DNA of 64,000 nucleotides, from positions 2,911,444 through 2,975,443 of the forward strand of contig NZ_FWWY01000001.1 of assembly GCF_900176145.1 (NCBI RefSeq), read 5' to 3'. This stretch comes from Sulfobacillus thermosulfidooxidans DSM 9293. Lineage in GTDB: Bacteria; Bacillota; Sulfobacillia; Sulfobacillales; Sulfobacillaceae. The notes beneath the pieces were generated by a model. That model saw only the letters and a list, made by a program, of their open reading frames with translations. It made no database searches and had not been told where the DNA came from. Of this stretch, positions 63,327 to 64,000 are shown one piece after another. The translations under genes and the position numbers were made by a program. Each line of letters begins with the position of its first letter. The stretch's first letter is position 1.

Positions 63327-64000
63327 ATGCTGACAGACCGCTTACAAAGATGGCTAAATGAGGAACAGATACCGACCCTAGGCCATTTCGAACCGCTGTG
63401 GGCAGAAGTCAGCCAGACTCAAATTCGGATTGTGCTTGTTGAGAAGTCGCAAGAGGGGAATGAAGGTCTTCGCCGGCTAGCGGATCATCTGAGTAATGAG
63501 TGGGGACGTCATGTGGTTTGGGACGAATATCCATGGTCATCCCAAGCGGGAGAACGCCTGCAACAAATCTTTTCTCTAACAGGATCAGGAATTGGTCAAT
63601 TGCTTGACCCCGAACAGGTGCACATGGGCTCTGAAGGGATTTTCGTGACTTTTCCCAATAACGTGGCCTATAAACTTTTTGAGCAATGGGGTGGTGTTCC
63701 CCGTTTGCAACGATATTGGCCCGGTATGCCTACCTGGCATGACCAAGTCTTAAGTCCGGCGCCTCCTGAACCTGATCCGGTACTCCCCTTTGATGTGTCG
63801 TCCCCTTCTTCTCCCTCGAATAATGTCATCGGAAATGGTGTACCAGATGGTGAAGCCATACCCATCGATACCTTACCGGAGGGCAAGGACGTTGTGGTCT
63901 TGGGCCAAATTGTCAGTGCCGACATCCGGGTGGGACGCGATAATTTGCGGCACTGGAGTGCTGTTTTAACGGATATGCATCATGCTGTCCGTCTCCGTTA
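63327..64000 (+). CDS. polC: DNA polymerase III PolC, N-terminal part (runs off the window)
   Basis: ATG 63327 follows GTGAGGGAT and opens a frame with no stop to the window end (224 codons seen). The start MLTDRLQRWLNEEQIPTLGHFEPLWAEV, an acidic N-terminal domain, a Pro/Ser-rich linker and an OB-like segment beginning DVVVLGQIVSADIRVGRDNL fit the PolC N-terminus. Position after proS is the standard Firmicute order. The exonuclease and polymerase domains lie beyond. Confidence 0.85.
   Translation, partial: MLTDRLQRWLNEEQIPTLGHFEPLWAEVSQTQIRIVLVEKSQEGNEGLRRLADHLSNEWGRHVVWDEYPWSSQAGERLQQIFSLTGSGIGQLLDPEQVHMGSEGIFVTFPNNVAYKLFEQWGGVPRLQRYWPGMPTWHDQVLSPAPPEPDPVLPFDVSSPSSPSNNVIGNGVPDGEAIPIDTLPEGKDVVVLGQIVSADIRVGRDNLRHWSAVLTDMHHAVRLR

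Overview
The window looks like chromosomal backbone of an endospore-forming, low-to-mid GC Firmicute. Evidence for a spore former: spoIVA, two alpha/beta-type small acid-soluble spore protein genes, a spore-type GH18 lipoprotein, a YrzE-like membrane protein, and Gram-positive gene order such as rpsB-tsf-pyrH-frr-uppS-cdsA-dxr-rseP-ispG-proS-polC. The overall style (many peptide-binding lipoproteins, a stand-alone threonyl-tRNA editing-like domain, a very GC-rich transposase in a roughly half-GC chromosome) suggests a Sulfobacillus-like acidophile. That assignment is inference and no marker here proves it.

Layout. 1-5.9 kb: a SWIM zinc-finger gene, a YlaI-like zinc ribbon, then aroH-cmk-plsC joined by one-base overlaps, rpsA, a bidirectional terminator, bioY on the minus strand, and a membrane protein. 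6.0-7.6 kb: a GC-rich DDE insertion sequence. 7.7-11.7 kb: der-gpsA-spoIVA. 11.7-25.6 kb: a peptide-uptake island with four solute-binding lipoproteins and two OppC/OppB permease pairs but no ATPase, interleaved with tRNA-Pro(GGG), a stand-alone ThrRS-editing-like protein and corA. Two of the binding proteins (21.6 and 23.8 kb) are tandem paralogues.

25.9-33.3 kb: a polyamine and S-adenosylmethionine by-product block: class III aminotransferase, SRPBCC protein, speD, ndk, metallophosphoesterase, MTA/MTI phosphorylase, ahcY and MTA/SAH deaminase. SpeD produces the aminopropyl donor and so generates MTA. MTA and SAH can then be recycled by the phosphorylase, AhcY and MtaD. An Asn-containing NYAAG motif in the phosphorylase together with MtaD suggests the MTA-to-MTI-to-hypoxanthine route.

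33.4-45 kb: a thioesterase, a PHP-like protein, a DinG-type exonuclease-helicase with four cysteines, surE, a zinc-finger pRiA4b-like protein, spore proteins, a PG-binding/LysM/deacetylase-like protein, ypmA-like, Nudix, TPR lipoprotein and hflX. 45-52 kb: miaB, a histidine kinase/response regulator pair, a long structured leader in front of a KdpD lacking its kinase, a GH18 lipoprotein whose catalytic Glu is Gln, and a small membrane-anchored protein. 52-64 kb: translation, isoprenoid and envelope housekeeping, ending in the 5' part of polC.

Most promoters I can see are SigA-like. Several carry an extended TGCTATAAT -10. Intrinsic terminators are frequent and mostly perfect hairpins. No CRISPR array, rRNA, phage or replication origin was seen.
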